Below are positions 22,466 to 33,385 of a stretch of 64,000 nt of DNA, one piece after another. The stretch is taken from contig CM035306.1 in assembly GCA_002900995.3 (NCBI GenBank), positions 4,446,541-4,510,540 on the forward strand. The letters run 5' to 3'. Source of the stretch: Ganoderma boninense (taxonomy: Eukaryota > Basidiomycota > Agaricomycetes > Polyporales > Polyporaceae). The notes under the pieces are model-generated. The model made no database searches and was not told where the DNA came from. It was given only the letters and a program-made list of their open reading frames with translations. Positions within the stretch are counted from its first letter, which is position 1; each line of letters begins with the position of its first letter. Made by a program: the position numbers and the translations under genes.

Positions 22466-23532
22466 TCAAGTATCTTTCGCGGTCGCCACTGTGAGCGAGT
22501 GTGCATGTATTCTGATCAACGGCCGACACGCGAGTGTCCGCAGAATGGGGCTCTTGCTCGTTGCCGTGCCGCCGCGAGGGGGGGGAGGGGCACGACTTTC
22601 CACTTAACATGTCCATTTTTGACTAGTAACCATAACGAGGCTGGCTCGCGGTGAAAACCCCTGGTAAGTCGGTCTCGAGTCTTCGCTACGTTGACGTCTG
22701 ATACGTCAAGTTGTCTGTGATGGCGGGACTTTGCAGGGCCTCCGTTTTTGACCATGCTGACCTTAGTAACATCAGCTCCGTCCCGAGGCCCAACGTGTTC
22801 CGGCGAAACCCGATGGCGATTGCTGTCCCTCTCCCAGGTCTATGGTCATAAGTATGCACTGACACCTGACCTTCAATTTGTCACCGTCGTATCTGAGTCG
22901 CCCCCCAACGGTGGTGCTCGGACGCTATCTTCCGAGCTAATCTGCTGAACTCACTTCAAGTTCAGGCCGCACCCGACGTGGACAGCGAAGTGCTGCCAAT
23001 GCCCTCCTGGCAGCAGTCCGGTAGGCTGTGTTTACGGACGTTCCAGTTAGTTCCGACTTCCTCGGGGTGGTCAATTTTCAAGATCAAGATCAAGATCAAG
23101 GTGAGAAGTTTTTCGTTACTCGAGAAGCTGGAATTAGTCAATGCCTGCTTATGCTCCTTCCCTCAGATCAGCGTTCCATGTTGAACGTTGAACGGGCAAC
23201 TTTATGTCAGGGAAACGGTGTTTGCATGCTACAGGGGTTTAGCTCATCGTTCAAGCTTCAAGTCAGACGGCCGCTCTGGGCAGATGACAAGTCCATGAGC
23301 GCCGGAGGCGTGGATGGCGGTGCATCCGGTTGAGAAGGGAGGACCGTGGACGCGTCACGCCGATCGGACCGCTGCTTTTCGGCATCGGTGAGAGAGAGTT
23401 CGCGTGGGAAGGGGATGTGTCCCGCTCCCGTTGAAAACATATATCAAGGCCTTCCCCACCACTGATCTGAACTGTATCGCTCGCGACGCCTCGTACCTCG
23501 ACACAGCAGGCCGCGACTTGACATTCTGGCAG
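22466..23532. other. Duplicated intergenic region upstream of 7TM-6
   Basis: No gene recognised. Contains a short ATCAAG simple repeat near 23080-23100 and blocks shared with 19707-20555. A TATA-like ACATATATC lies near 23437, about 95 bases before the 7TM-6 ATG, in the same relative position as in unit 1. Confidence 0.45.
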
Positions 23533-25325
23533 ATGTCTCAGACGATCGCTGCGCCATATCCTACCCTAACTGCCACCACTACATTTAACGACAATGTCTA
23601 TTACTCCCTCGCTCACCAGGTCCGAGAGGGCTTCGTGATGGTGGGGGTACTCTGTGGCTTGTACGGTAAATATCTACATCCAACAGCTGTGCAAAATGCT
23701 TGGATGTCCTGATTGACTGAAAGTTTTCGATCAGGTGTACTAATCGTCCTGTCCGTGTTGTCAATCAATGCCCTCATACAGTGCGTACAATCCGCCGGTT
23801 TCTCACCCACCTCTGCCGGTACCAATACTAATTATTCTCCTCGGCTTGCAGACGCAGTAGAAGGATATCGCCCACAGCCATTGTCCTGTCTTCGGCAATC
23901 CTCATCCTCTTCGCCTCCACGACGATATACATGATCACCACCATCCTCTTCTATCTATCCCAGTTTCTCATCAATCTCATCGCAGCTGATTTGTACACTG
24001 ACGGCGATGACGTCGTGGACCTCGTGCCCGAGTATCTTGTCAAAGACTACTCGCCACTTCGGGCTTGCGCAAGTACTGCTACACTCACAGTTAACGTGCG
24101 TTTTCTTGATCCAGAGCAGCTCATCCGTATACATTTCGTGCCACTAATCATCACGGACAGGTCGTACTGGGCGACGCAATCGTGTGCTGGAGAGCATGCG
24201 TTGTCTGGCATCAAAATCGCTACGTGAAGGCGTTCTGTGGCCTCTTCTTGCTTGCGACATCAAGTGAGTCTCTGTATTAGCTGCTCTTAATCGAAGCTTC
24301 TGACGGCTCACTCCATCTACTGACCTTTCCTCAAAGTCCTAGGAGCGGTGAACACTGCATCAGGGTGCGGGCCCGAGGCATTTTATAAATCGTTCAACCT
24401 GAACACTGGCATTCCACAAGGAACGATGTTCGAGGGGCTCCCGATCGGCATTGCGGCCTGCGTTCTTTCCCTGAGCACCAATATACTGGCGACGGCTCTC
24501 GTGGGACAGAAGGCATGGTACGCACTGGGCATTATACTTTCCTGTGGCACTCGAACGTCGCTCACAATCGTTTTCGCTGTTCAGGAAGTCGCGGCGGCGC
24601 CTCAGGAAATACTTTGCGGGCGGCCCTCGAGGGTCTCAAGTGGGAAAACTCTTCTCGCTTCTCATCGAGTCGGGCGCAGTATACTGTGCTATCTGGGTCA
24701 GTGCATCACCCGTCCATCGAATAACAATGACTGGAGCGACTCACATGTCACCGCTCACTTCGTCCTTTAAAGATTGTTGTCGTAGCATTCCAGGTCCGCA
24801 CGTACAAGCTGGATACGTGGTTGTCGTCGAACCCCACGGGCGTTGTGTACAGATTCCTGGACGCCTTCGGCATATTCCTGAACGGCGTCCTCGTGCCTGT
24901 GATTGTACGTCCGACTCTCCTCCGTAACGCTGAAATCGCTGACGCTGCGTCATGACCACCATGGCGGTGCTAACAAATGACAGGCCATATACCCGACCCT
25001 CATCATCGTCATCGTGGCCCTGAACAGGTCGCACATCGAGAAGGGGATCACGCAGCATATGGACTCCCTCCCGACGCTCCGCATCGCTGCTGCTACTACT
25101 GCCTCGGACACCATCGCCGTCGCCAGCCTCCGAGTCCATCGCCCCCAGGGAGTGGGAGTGGAGCTGAATTCCCGTCAGTCAGAGCATGAGGACGACTCGA
25201 CGATCGCTGCGCCTCAGAGTGTGGACACCGCTGGGAGGATGATAGCACGCGTACATCAGGAGAACCGAAGGCAGAACAGATCGTGTAACTGTACGCATGC
25301 AAGGCAGCCTCGCCTCTACAACTAA
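23533..25325 (+). CDS. Seven-TM family protein, copy 6 (7TM-6)
   Basis: Intact partner of 7TM-5. ATG at 23533 (MSQTIAAPYPTLTATTT). Exons read VGVLCGLYG, VLIVLSVLSINALIQ, RSRRISPTAIVLSSAILILF, VVLGDAIVCWRACVVWHQN, VLSLSTNILATALVGQKAW, KLFSLLIESGAVYCAIW, FLDAFGIFLNGVLVPVI and AIYPTLIIVIVALNRSHIE, then a long polar tail ending QPRLYN with TAA at 25325. Junctions examined are GT-AG and the frame stays open throughout. As in 7TM-5, the TM3 motif has VCWRAC instead of VWWRAC, which marks this as a subgroup. Function unknown. Confidence 0.75.
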
Positions 25326-26451
25326 TAACTCGGATCGCCTGCTATGTCGCCGCGCACTGGTACTGCCAGTAGTACCGCCCTGGCCGTGGTCTGGCAGATC
25401 CTCAGTCAGATCCGTCCGAGTTGCCCTCGTCGCATGGATTTCAGAGTCGGGTCTCTCCGCGACCATCTAGCCAACACTCCTCCAAATGGGCGCACCGAGG
25501 GTGCGTCTCCTCCCTCGTCACGGTCGCTTCGGTCCCCGGATTCGATAGATTTGTGACACACTCTTCAATTGCTGAGGCCGCCGCGCGTACTATGGTCTCC
25601 CGATCTAACAATTCCGATGTCACTCCGTCATAGCCCCGGCTTATGCAGCGACACTACGCCTGGGACGCCAAGTCGGTGAGTTCGCGCTTCTCCGAGTCGC
25701 TCGGAATCCTCGAACTGACGACGCAGCTGCGGATGTGTCCTTGCTTCGTCGCGGTCGCCAGTGCTCGGGAGTTGACCACCGCCAGAAACCACGATTTGTG
25801 CACCGCTACGAGTGCCTTGACAACTGGATGGCTTTTCCTAGACTCCGCAGCGTCTGTTCAGCGTTCATCTGAGTCGGCGAGCCATTCCTGGAGGCTGATA
25901 CCATGTGGATGGGCGCGAAGAAGACGGAGATAAGCTGAGCGCGGGCTCGGGGATCCGCGTGGCGCCACCGTCTGCCTGAAAATATCATTGTGGCCCTGAA
26001 CACCAGCCGCTCATCTGCAGCCGCAAGTCCATCGTCTGCCGGACTTTTGGTATGCTTCAGCTCGAAGACGGTGACTGCGTAGCTTTCAGGATTAGAGCCA
26101 TGACCCACCCATCTTTGGTCCCATCTCGTCGTTGGTCCCTTGCTATTCTGCTAGTTGGATCTCCCCTGGTGGACCTTCCCCATCGCTTGATCATCCCCGA
26201 TGCTTCTTCGGATGCTATGCCGGTCTTTCAGTGGGGGATTTGGGTATAGGGTCTGTCGCTACGTTTCCGTGTCTGATACGCTTTGATTCATCACGCAGCC
26301 GCAAGAAACAGTAAAGTTATAAGTACACGCAAGTCCCTCCATCCCCTTTACGATCCCCTATCTCGACCTGACCGGCCTGCCAGGGCCCGCAAAAGTCTAG
26401 GGCTTGCAAAAATCACCTGCAAAGTACAAGATCCGGCAAAAGCCTTGCAGC
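25326..26451. other. Intergenic with possible 7TM relic
   Basis: No intact gene. A short trace at about 25975-26040 (plus) reads NIIVALNTSRSSAAASPS, resembling the TM7 end of the family (IIIVLVALNKS). It may be a remnant of another copy, but the match is too short to be sure. TATAAGTA at about 26314 lies 140 bases before the 7TM-7 ATG. Confidence 0.3.
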
Positions 26452-28196
26452 ATGAACAATACCGCAAGTGCCACAATTCAGTACTACACGCCCCGGCTTT
26501 ACAATGCACTTGCTGACGTTGTGTCGTCCACGTTTCTGTTCGGTGAGTTTTCTCTCCGATCTCGCTGAGCACGGAATCAACGGGGCTACGTGGCGTCTAC
26601 CTGTTGCAGGAGCCTTGACAATACTGTCGGTCGTATCCGCGGGAAGCATACTGTGAGCGGAAGCCCCCCCACTCATGAGTCATAAGTTCAGATTCCTCGC
26701 TGTATTCTAGTCACCGCGGGGTCAAGCACGCCTCTACTGCATTCATGCTCTGCAGCGTGGTGGCGCTATATGCCTCTACAGCGGTCCATTTTAGTGCGAT
26801 CATTGTATATTCTGTTCGCTACTGTCGGCTGCTTGAGGACGCCGCGGCATTGCTCTCGCCCTCTTCATCCTCAACTAGCACCACTATCGCGTTGTCACAA
26901 TTCATTCGGAGCACGAAGATGGAATCCTATCTCATCAGTGCTGCCCTGGCCGTCAATGTAGGTCACGTCGCCTTCTCATTACTAGGCTACCTTGAGCTCT
27001 CACATGTTGAATTCCCCAGGTAACGCTCGGCGATGCGATCGTCTGGTGGCGGGTATGTGTCCTATGGCGCAAAAAGTGGACGATCGCTCTTGGGATATTC
27101 TTGATTGCAGCCACATTTGGTACGTCTCAAAGCCGGCCGATGGTCATCATACGCAGCCTCTTGGTCAAGTGAATTCAGAGTGGCTAAACTGAGTCCTCGA
27201 TTCTGTACACGTCAGTCTTGGGAATTGTGTCCTCAATACACCGTAACGCGCAGATCGGGGTCTACACGCAGCTGTTCCTGGACTATGGTGACGCGTTCGG
27301 AGGACTGGCCGGTGCTCTTTCCCTCCTGACGAACGTGCTCGCCACCTTGCTCATCGGCTATAAGGCCTGGTCAGCGCAGTATCCGCCTTGTCCCTCCTGC
27401 ACAATGCCTGACTCCTAGGAATACATCCACACAGGAAACACCGACAAGTCCTGCGTCAGGGCAGTTCAGCTTCCACTGGGCGTACCTGGATCACTCCAAC
27501 GATGAAGGTGCTCCTGCTCCTGGTCGAGTCCGGGACAATCTACTCAATTTTCCTGGTAAGTGGGCGCAGCATCATCGCACGAGCCTCGCGAACAACCACC
27601 ACCAATACTCACAAGGTCAACACTCCCCCCTCCGCAGATTGTGGCCGTTGCATACAATGCCGTGTCGCGCTCGCCGTCGGCCCTCACGTCAGACGCACGG
27701 TTCGTCACGGCTACGAGGACGTTCCTCACTGCCTGCTTCACACCGATCTTGGTGAGTTTCCGTAGGAACACGCTTGCTTGTTGTCGCCTCTATAGATAGT
27801 CTCGCTGGCTGAAGATGGACTAACTTCGCGACGCAGGCCATCTACCCGACGATCATCATCTTCATTGTTGCGCTCAATCGCTCGCTGATAGACAACAGCC
27901 TTGCCAACCCGTCGGGCATTACCTCTACTATAGCCTTCCGAAGCAGTCCCCTCCACCGTGCAGGTCTCGCTATCCCGAGGGGGGGATGCTCGTTCTTCGC
28001 ACTCCGACCACTCAACTGTCCGTCCAGGAAGCCAGTCGGGCATGCGGGAGCACCACAGGAAGGCGGAGATCTCGCAGGAGACTACCGATGTGGTGTGATC
28101 GTGTTTGTATATGCACGTCCTTCAGAGGCTTACACCTTGGGCACGATTGAGTGCCCAGTGAGGAGCCGACACCGTGTCACCAAGCAGGATCGGTAG
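26452..28196 (+). CDS. Seven-TM family protein, copy 7 (7TM-7)
   Basis: ATG at 26452 (MNNTASATIQYYTPRLYN). Exons read to FLFG, ALTILSVVSAGSIL, FMLCSVVALYASTAVHFSAI, VTLGDAIVWWRVCVLWRKK, LSLLTNVLATLLIGYKAW, MKVLLLLVESGTIYSIFL, IVAVAYNAV to CFTPIL, and AIYPTIIIFIVALNRSLID. The frame of the last exon stays open to TAG at 28196. A run of seven G near 27979 lies in the tail: in the alternative frame after this run the tail is polar and stops at about 28099 (ETTDVV), which looks more like the tails of the paralogues, so the true end may be there. Closest to 7TM-3 and the 7TM-4 relic. Function unknown. Confidence 0.72.
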
Positions 28197-28817
28197 TTTT
28201 CATAGACTTTAGCGAAACGAAAACAAAATTGATGTTTTGAGACATCGTTTTCTGCCTTGTACGGGACAAGTTTTCGGGGACACTCGCTTTTGGGCATTTC
28301 CCTATATATTACTCTCAAGTATCCATCGCATCGTGCTCCCGGACCACAATTGGGGCGGTAAGTTTAAATAGGCGACTCGCAGCTTTGCCAAGGCGCGGGC
28401 TGCCACATCTCCGCAGGGCGTTCAGAGGACTTCGGAGGCACTGGAATGTGGTACGTGCATCAGTTCGAGAGCCCGTCCTGTTAATAGCTGCCATGATATT
28501 GATCGGTTCTCCAGCCTGAAGTGCCCCCTAGTAGCGAACGCTCGCACCGTCGCGGCCCCGGGTCTTGTTGCCAAGGCCCGACGAAGCTCAGTTCGACGCG
28601 ATCCTGGAACAGCCAAATCTATTCCAGGAATCCAACTTGTCAAACCGCAACAGCAATCGAGTTAGCATCTCGACGAGCGGCCGCCGGTGCCGGTCGAATC
28701 CCCAGACTCCCGAGCCCCTGCGACACGGATCCGGAGTCCCCGCTCATCTCCAGCCCGAACGCACTGCGCGTTTCCCTGCGAGGAGTCCGAGGGCTCTGGG
28801 GACTCGCCGGCAGAACG
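28197..28817. other. Convergent 3' intergenic region
   Basis: About 600 bases between the 3' ends of 7TM-7 (plus) and 7TM-8 (minus). No gene recognised; overlapping short frames at 28521-28834 are not supported. Confidence 0.4.
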
Positions 28818-30447
28818 CTAGCGTAATAACTTGAAGTGGGGGTCGTCCACGCTGCCAGCGAGTCCCTCCGCCTGGCGCGGCCATCCAGCACGGGCGTGCT
28901 GGACAACGGTGGATGATGGCGATGGCGGGCAGAACCTGATGACGCTCAGCGTGAGGGGCGCCCGCCGGTGCCTTGGCGACGAGGATGTCCGATTCTCTAC
29001 GAGGTCGCCGGGAGGGGAGAGAGGGGAGAGTCCCCAGTCGAGCGGGGAGCAGTTGACTGCGGTGAGGACGATGATGACGGTCGGGTATATGGCCTGCGAG
29101 AGTCGGGACGGTGGTCAGCAGTGAGCGTTGAGCACCTGGTGGGGCGCTTTGGATGACACTGGAGCTGACGCTTACAACGATGGGCACGAGGCATCCGTGG
29201 GTGAAGTAGAACCCGGCGTCGACGAGGGTGGTCGAGGTTTCGCAGTTGAACTGGTATATGAGGACGACCAACTGCAGACAGGTGAGGGATTTTGCGGACG
29301 CTTCATCTAGTATAGAAGGCCCGACTTACCAGGATAGCGCAGTAGACACATCCGGACTCTATGAAGAGGGCGAGGACCTTGAGGACCCGCGTCGTAGTGC
29401 CGGAGGTGTCCAAGTACTTCTTCAAGCGACGCCGGTGGATGCTAACGGGAGTCACAATATTAATGTCATGTCGCTCATAACTGGCGACAGCGGCCCTTGG
29501 AAGTTGCTTACCACGTCTTAAATGCGATCAAAGAGGTGGCGGCGAAATTTGTGACGAGGGACAGCGCAACTGCTGCGTCCGTGTACCCACTGCCTCCGTA
29601 CATCAAGTAGATGGATGCCAGAGGTCCTATTTCGGACTTCCAGGCTCCGATGATGCCAAAGACTGAGGTAAAATGAAGTAATCAGTTTGGGGTAAGTAGC
29701 AGTGAATGAACACTTACCGAGGGTCAGAGTAAGCAATGCAGGCCCTGTGTAGTAAACGGCCCTGTTCTGCCAGATTACGCAAGCGCGCCACCAAACGACA
29801 GCATCTCCGAGGACGATCTGTGCGCAGTTAGCCTTATCCATCGAGTTTATCGTATTTACGAAGGCCAACGACTTACGTTGACGCCGAGCGCGATCGTCAC
29901 TATCCAGGACTGTTTAAGAACGTCCTTCTCGAGGGCGAGGAGACTTGCGTGCCCGTCGTATCCGTCCGTCGACAGAATGCCCTCGTTCACCTCCGCAACG
30001 ATGCGACTTACGCTTGACCAGTTCCATATCAGCCTGGCCATGTACACGATAGTCGAGGCATACAGGATGAGCGTGCTGACGAGCGGTATCCTGACTGACG
30101 TGACAGCATGCAAGGATCCCCGCCGTCTGTAGAGTCGGAGAATTAATTGAGCACGCTAGATGAACATCGATTAAAGACCAAGGTATAGGACTTACATTAG
30201 CAAGGATATTGATGTGAATGCGAGGATCGTCAGGATGCCTGTGATACTGTCAGCTACGGCTCGACCTCTAGAACATACGGCGCTCCTCACCGAAAAGTAA
30301 GCTCAAGAGCAAAAATTGGAGGATGAGCATGGTGGCATCTTGCACGAAATACTGGGTGATTTCCAGTGCGTATCTGTTGACTGTGACGTCGCTCGCGTTG
30401 AGAGCGGTCGTAGCGTCATAATGGAGGGGCATGCGAAATAGTGGCAT
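28818..30447 (-). CDS. Seven-TM family protein, copy 8 (7TM-8)
   Basis: ATG at 30447 (MPLFRMPLHYDATTALN), with an N-glycosylation site (NAS) in the predicted external N-terminus. Exons read LLSLLFG, ILTILAFTSISLLM, IPLVSTLILYASTIVYMARL, IVLGDAVVWWRACVIWQNR, SLVTNFAATSLIAFKTW, RVLKVLALFIESGCVYCAIL, LVVLIYQFNCET to HGCLVPIV, and AIYPTVIIVLTAVNCSPLD with a Pro/Ser/Arg-rich tail ending FKLLR and TAG at 28818. All junctions examined are GT-AG and no frame break was seen. Most similar to 7TM-10 (LVVL.Y..N.ET in exon 7). Divergent from 7TM-9 across a 2.9 kb gap. Function unknown. Confidence 0.75.
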
Positions 30448-33385
30448 GACGTCGACTGGACAAGACGGGAGCCGAAAGCTGAGGGCGACTGAAGGCTCGT
30501 CTGCCCTTCAACAAGGAACGTTGTTACCTTCCGCGTGGCACACCGGTGCATTCGAGATGCTGGATGGATGTGATGTGATATCTGGCCTGATCACCTATCA
30601 CAGAGCATGTAAGATTCGTTTGTACCCATGGCAATCAACTTCACGTACCATCGGTGCACAGAGCCTCCGCTGTTGCACACCACACTTTCAGGTGCTTCGA
30701 AATGCCTCCGGGTCCTCCGAAGGCGTAGTTTGGGACTCAGTTGCGGGAGAAGGGGGCATGTGCTGGCAGGCTCAGGTTTCTAGGATACGATTGCCAGTGA
30801 ATACGTATATACATGGCCGATGCTTACGCGTTCGGCCTCACATCTAGGTCTCCTTGGGCGCATGAAAATCCTCATGAGATTGTTATTCTCCCGCTTCTTT
30901 AACCAGTGGATGAATTTGAAGGGTGTGATCGCTTTCATGGATGACGGGTGTCCGAGGTGAGATGACGTGGGCTTGGCTAGACGGGGAGATGCTGAAGCCG
31001 TTCAGATACGCCCAGATGGCAGAGCATAATGCAAGAGAAGGAGAGAGGGCAGGAGCGGTGAAAGCAAAGAAGCGGGGAGGGCCTTCCTGGTGGAGTGCGA
31101 CCCTGGCAGCAAACGCGATGCGCGCTGGCGGAGGGCGATAAGCGTGAAAGACGGAGAAAAACACGCATACAGTCATGCATCGTGCGTTCCAGCCCATTCT
31201 GCAAGTCCTCGTTACTCATGGCCACCTCGAACCGGATGAATGCTCGAGATTGTGAAAATTTTCGGTAGGCACTGCTTGGTATCAGATGTAGAGTACTCAC
31301 TCCACTGTATGGACCGCCAGTGACACCGCAAAGGAGGTTGGATTGTGGGCGCGTGCCCGTAGCGGGCGGGTCGTTCGCATCTCTCCAATAGAGGGTGCCC
31401 TGCAATCCACCTAAAGTGCGCTGTCGTGCACGGCTTTTGCAAACAGTGTTCCCCTCTACGCCGCCAAACCGCAGAGTAAAGGTACAGACTTACAGTGCAA
31501 GGACCACCCACCGGTGCCGGTGACCCGTGGCGTCTGAGAACTCCGGTATGGACCTCCTTCCATCTACCTTGCCCCCACCGTCGCGTCACACCATTCCTGG
31601 CAAGGCCGATGTTTCATGAGCGGAGAACGACCGTTATGACAGCACCGACTCGAACGTCCGAGATCGGTGCAATCAAGGTGTTGAATGGAGAATACAGGGA
31701 TTTGGAGTGGATCTCCTAGATCATTTCTGCGTGAATAAGCCATGAATATAAAATAAAATAGTCTACAACATACTTCATGGACTGACGAGGGGTCTGAGGG
31801 CTATGACGGATGTCGATGAGGGGCGGGAGCAGGTCGATGCCATAGCCGAGGACCGCCGCGCCGCCAGCACAGGTAGCAGGCGCTAGATTAGACGCCCCGA
31901 CCCTGCTGGCTTTTGCTTGGCCTGGGACGCCTTGGCTTGTGACCACGATGGCCTCGTTGTCCTCCAAGTCTTTCTATTCGAGGCTCACGACGTCTATGCG
32001 TATCAAGGGTCGTACCTTTCTCAGGAATATCAGTTAACTCTGTAGAATGAGTGAAATCGACGCGACAGCCATCACTGGACTCTGATGCCGACCGAGCCCG
32101 GCGACTTGGGTTCTAGATCCCACACCATCTCATTGGACGACAAACAACTTTCCACGTCATACATCTTGGAATTTGAACTCGTATTTGTCACCTTCGAACT
32201 CGGGGTAACCTGCAGGTACGTACTACACGCTCATGCCATCAGGATGGACGCAATGCTCACAGCGGACACGCTTTACTCTAACCCTCTCCATCGCCTCCGA
32301 AAATCTTTAGAGAATAAAATGTGAGTAGAAGCGATACTTGCATGCTCCCAAATTGGGTCTCACCGGCGCATTAGAATGTCCTGAACGCCGTGCCGGCTTA
32401 ATCAATGGGTTCCCTTTCGGAGACACAGGCCGACATCTATCTCATCACGAAGCATACATCGGACCAATGAAATTACAAGGCCATGGCCCATGATGTCATA
32501 TCCAAGGTTGAGGTGAGTCCTAGTTCGTTCATTAATTCCTGGAAGTGGCTCGTGCCTCCATTTAGTTATGTCGGCTTTGCGGCGCAAAATCGAAGTAGTG
32601 CGCAGTTCCAGGCTGACTCCCAGGTTGAGCATCGGGAATAGCTACCAGCAGCGCCTTCGGGTTCACCCGATGCCATCCTCCAGCCAGTCGCAGTGACCGT
32701 CGGCTGCGACGTAGGCCACGCCTCACAGTGACAGGGCCTCGTTGAGGATCTTGGTGGCTGAGCGCCTCAGTCTCATGCCTCCACCCTCTGTGTGGCTGAA
32801 ACACAGCCCTCCTTTCAGTCCAGGATCGTACACTCCGCATGACGGTCATCGGAGTCATCGCATCCCTGGGCGGCCGGAGAGCCAGACTCAGATGTCACGT
32901 AGACGCTCCGAGTCCAGCGGGTTACGAGTATAGAAAACTCTCTTTATATGCGCATACGATTTCCGAATTTGTGTCGACCGTCCATTGTTGCCGCTCGATG
33001 ACGATGCCTCAGACAAGGCTCTTTGAAAGAGCTAGGCCACAGGTTCTGCCACCGGCCCACCGCACACATGACCCCAAACCACACGTCTCAACTATAGGTA
33101 TGATTGTGATTGTATTGTGCGAGAACCCCAGTCATTGAGCTTCGTCACATCGGCTAGCCCCAGATGCGCCTTGCCACCCCCTTCCGACACCTAATCGCAC
33201 CAAAATGTGGTAGATATATGGCCTCGGAAGGCAATTTTCTCACACGTTTTACCAAGCCCGCAGTGCGGATCCCTGGAAGCTGTCAGCCCGAGAGCGGGGC
33301 GACCCGACGGTCTTAAGCTTGCTATATGGCCGTCCAGCTCGACCACCGTACCCACCAGGTCCTCCCGCTTCTGTTTCGTCCACCA
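30448..33385. other. Long intergenic stretch, no gene supported
   Basis: 2.9 kb between the divergent starts of 7TM-8 and 7TM-9. Frames at 30883-31197, 30977-31405, 31212-31589 and 31716-31967 (all minus) and 32562-32858 were inspected. None shows a known domain, a paralogue in the window or a convincing exon series. AT-richer segments occur near 31735-31775. It should hold both promoters and may contain decayed repeats I cannot identify. Confidence 0.35.

Larger units (their letters stand above)
19560..25325 (+). repeat. Tandem segmental duplication: NmrA-like 3' end plus 7TM gene
   Basis: Unit 1 runs from the last NmrA-like exon (about 19560) through 7TM-5 to about 22240. Unit 2 runs from the NmrA-like relic (about 22318) through 7TM-6 to about 25325. 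Matching landmarks in the same order are the NmrA-like C-terminus, a stretch with GTATCTTTCGC, a stretch with GGGACTTTGCA, a CAGCAGTCC block followed by TCAAGATCAA, a GTTCAAGCTT block, and the complete 7TM gene. Coding parts are much better conserved than the intergenic parts. Confidence 0.75.

Noticed and set aside
23075..23105. Short ATCAAG direct repeat as a possible CRISPR or regulatory array
   Set aside because: Only a few copies of a six-base unit without spacers, in a eukaryotic genome; it is a simple repeat.
28680..28712. tRNA-like B-box sequence (GGTCGAATCC)
   Set aside because: No matching A box, acceptor stem or anticodon arm upstream.
30883..31967. Four minus-strand frames between 7TM-8 and 7TM-9
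   Set aside because: No recognisable domain, no paralogue in the window and no consistent splice sites; one has a hydrophobic stretch but nothing else.
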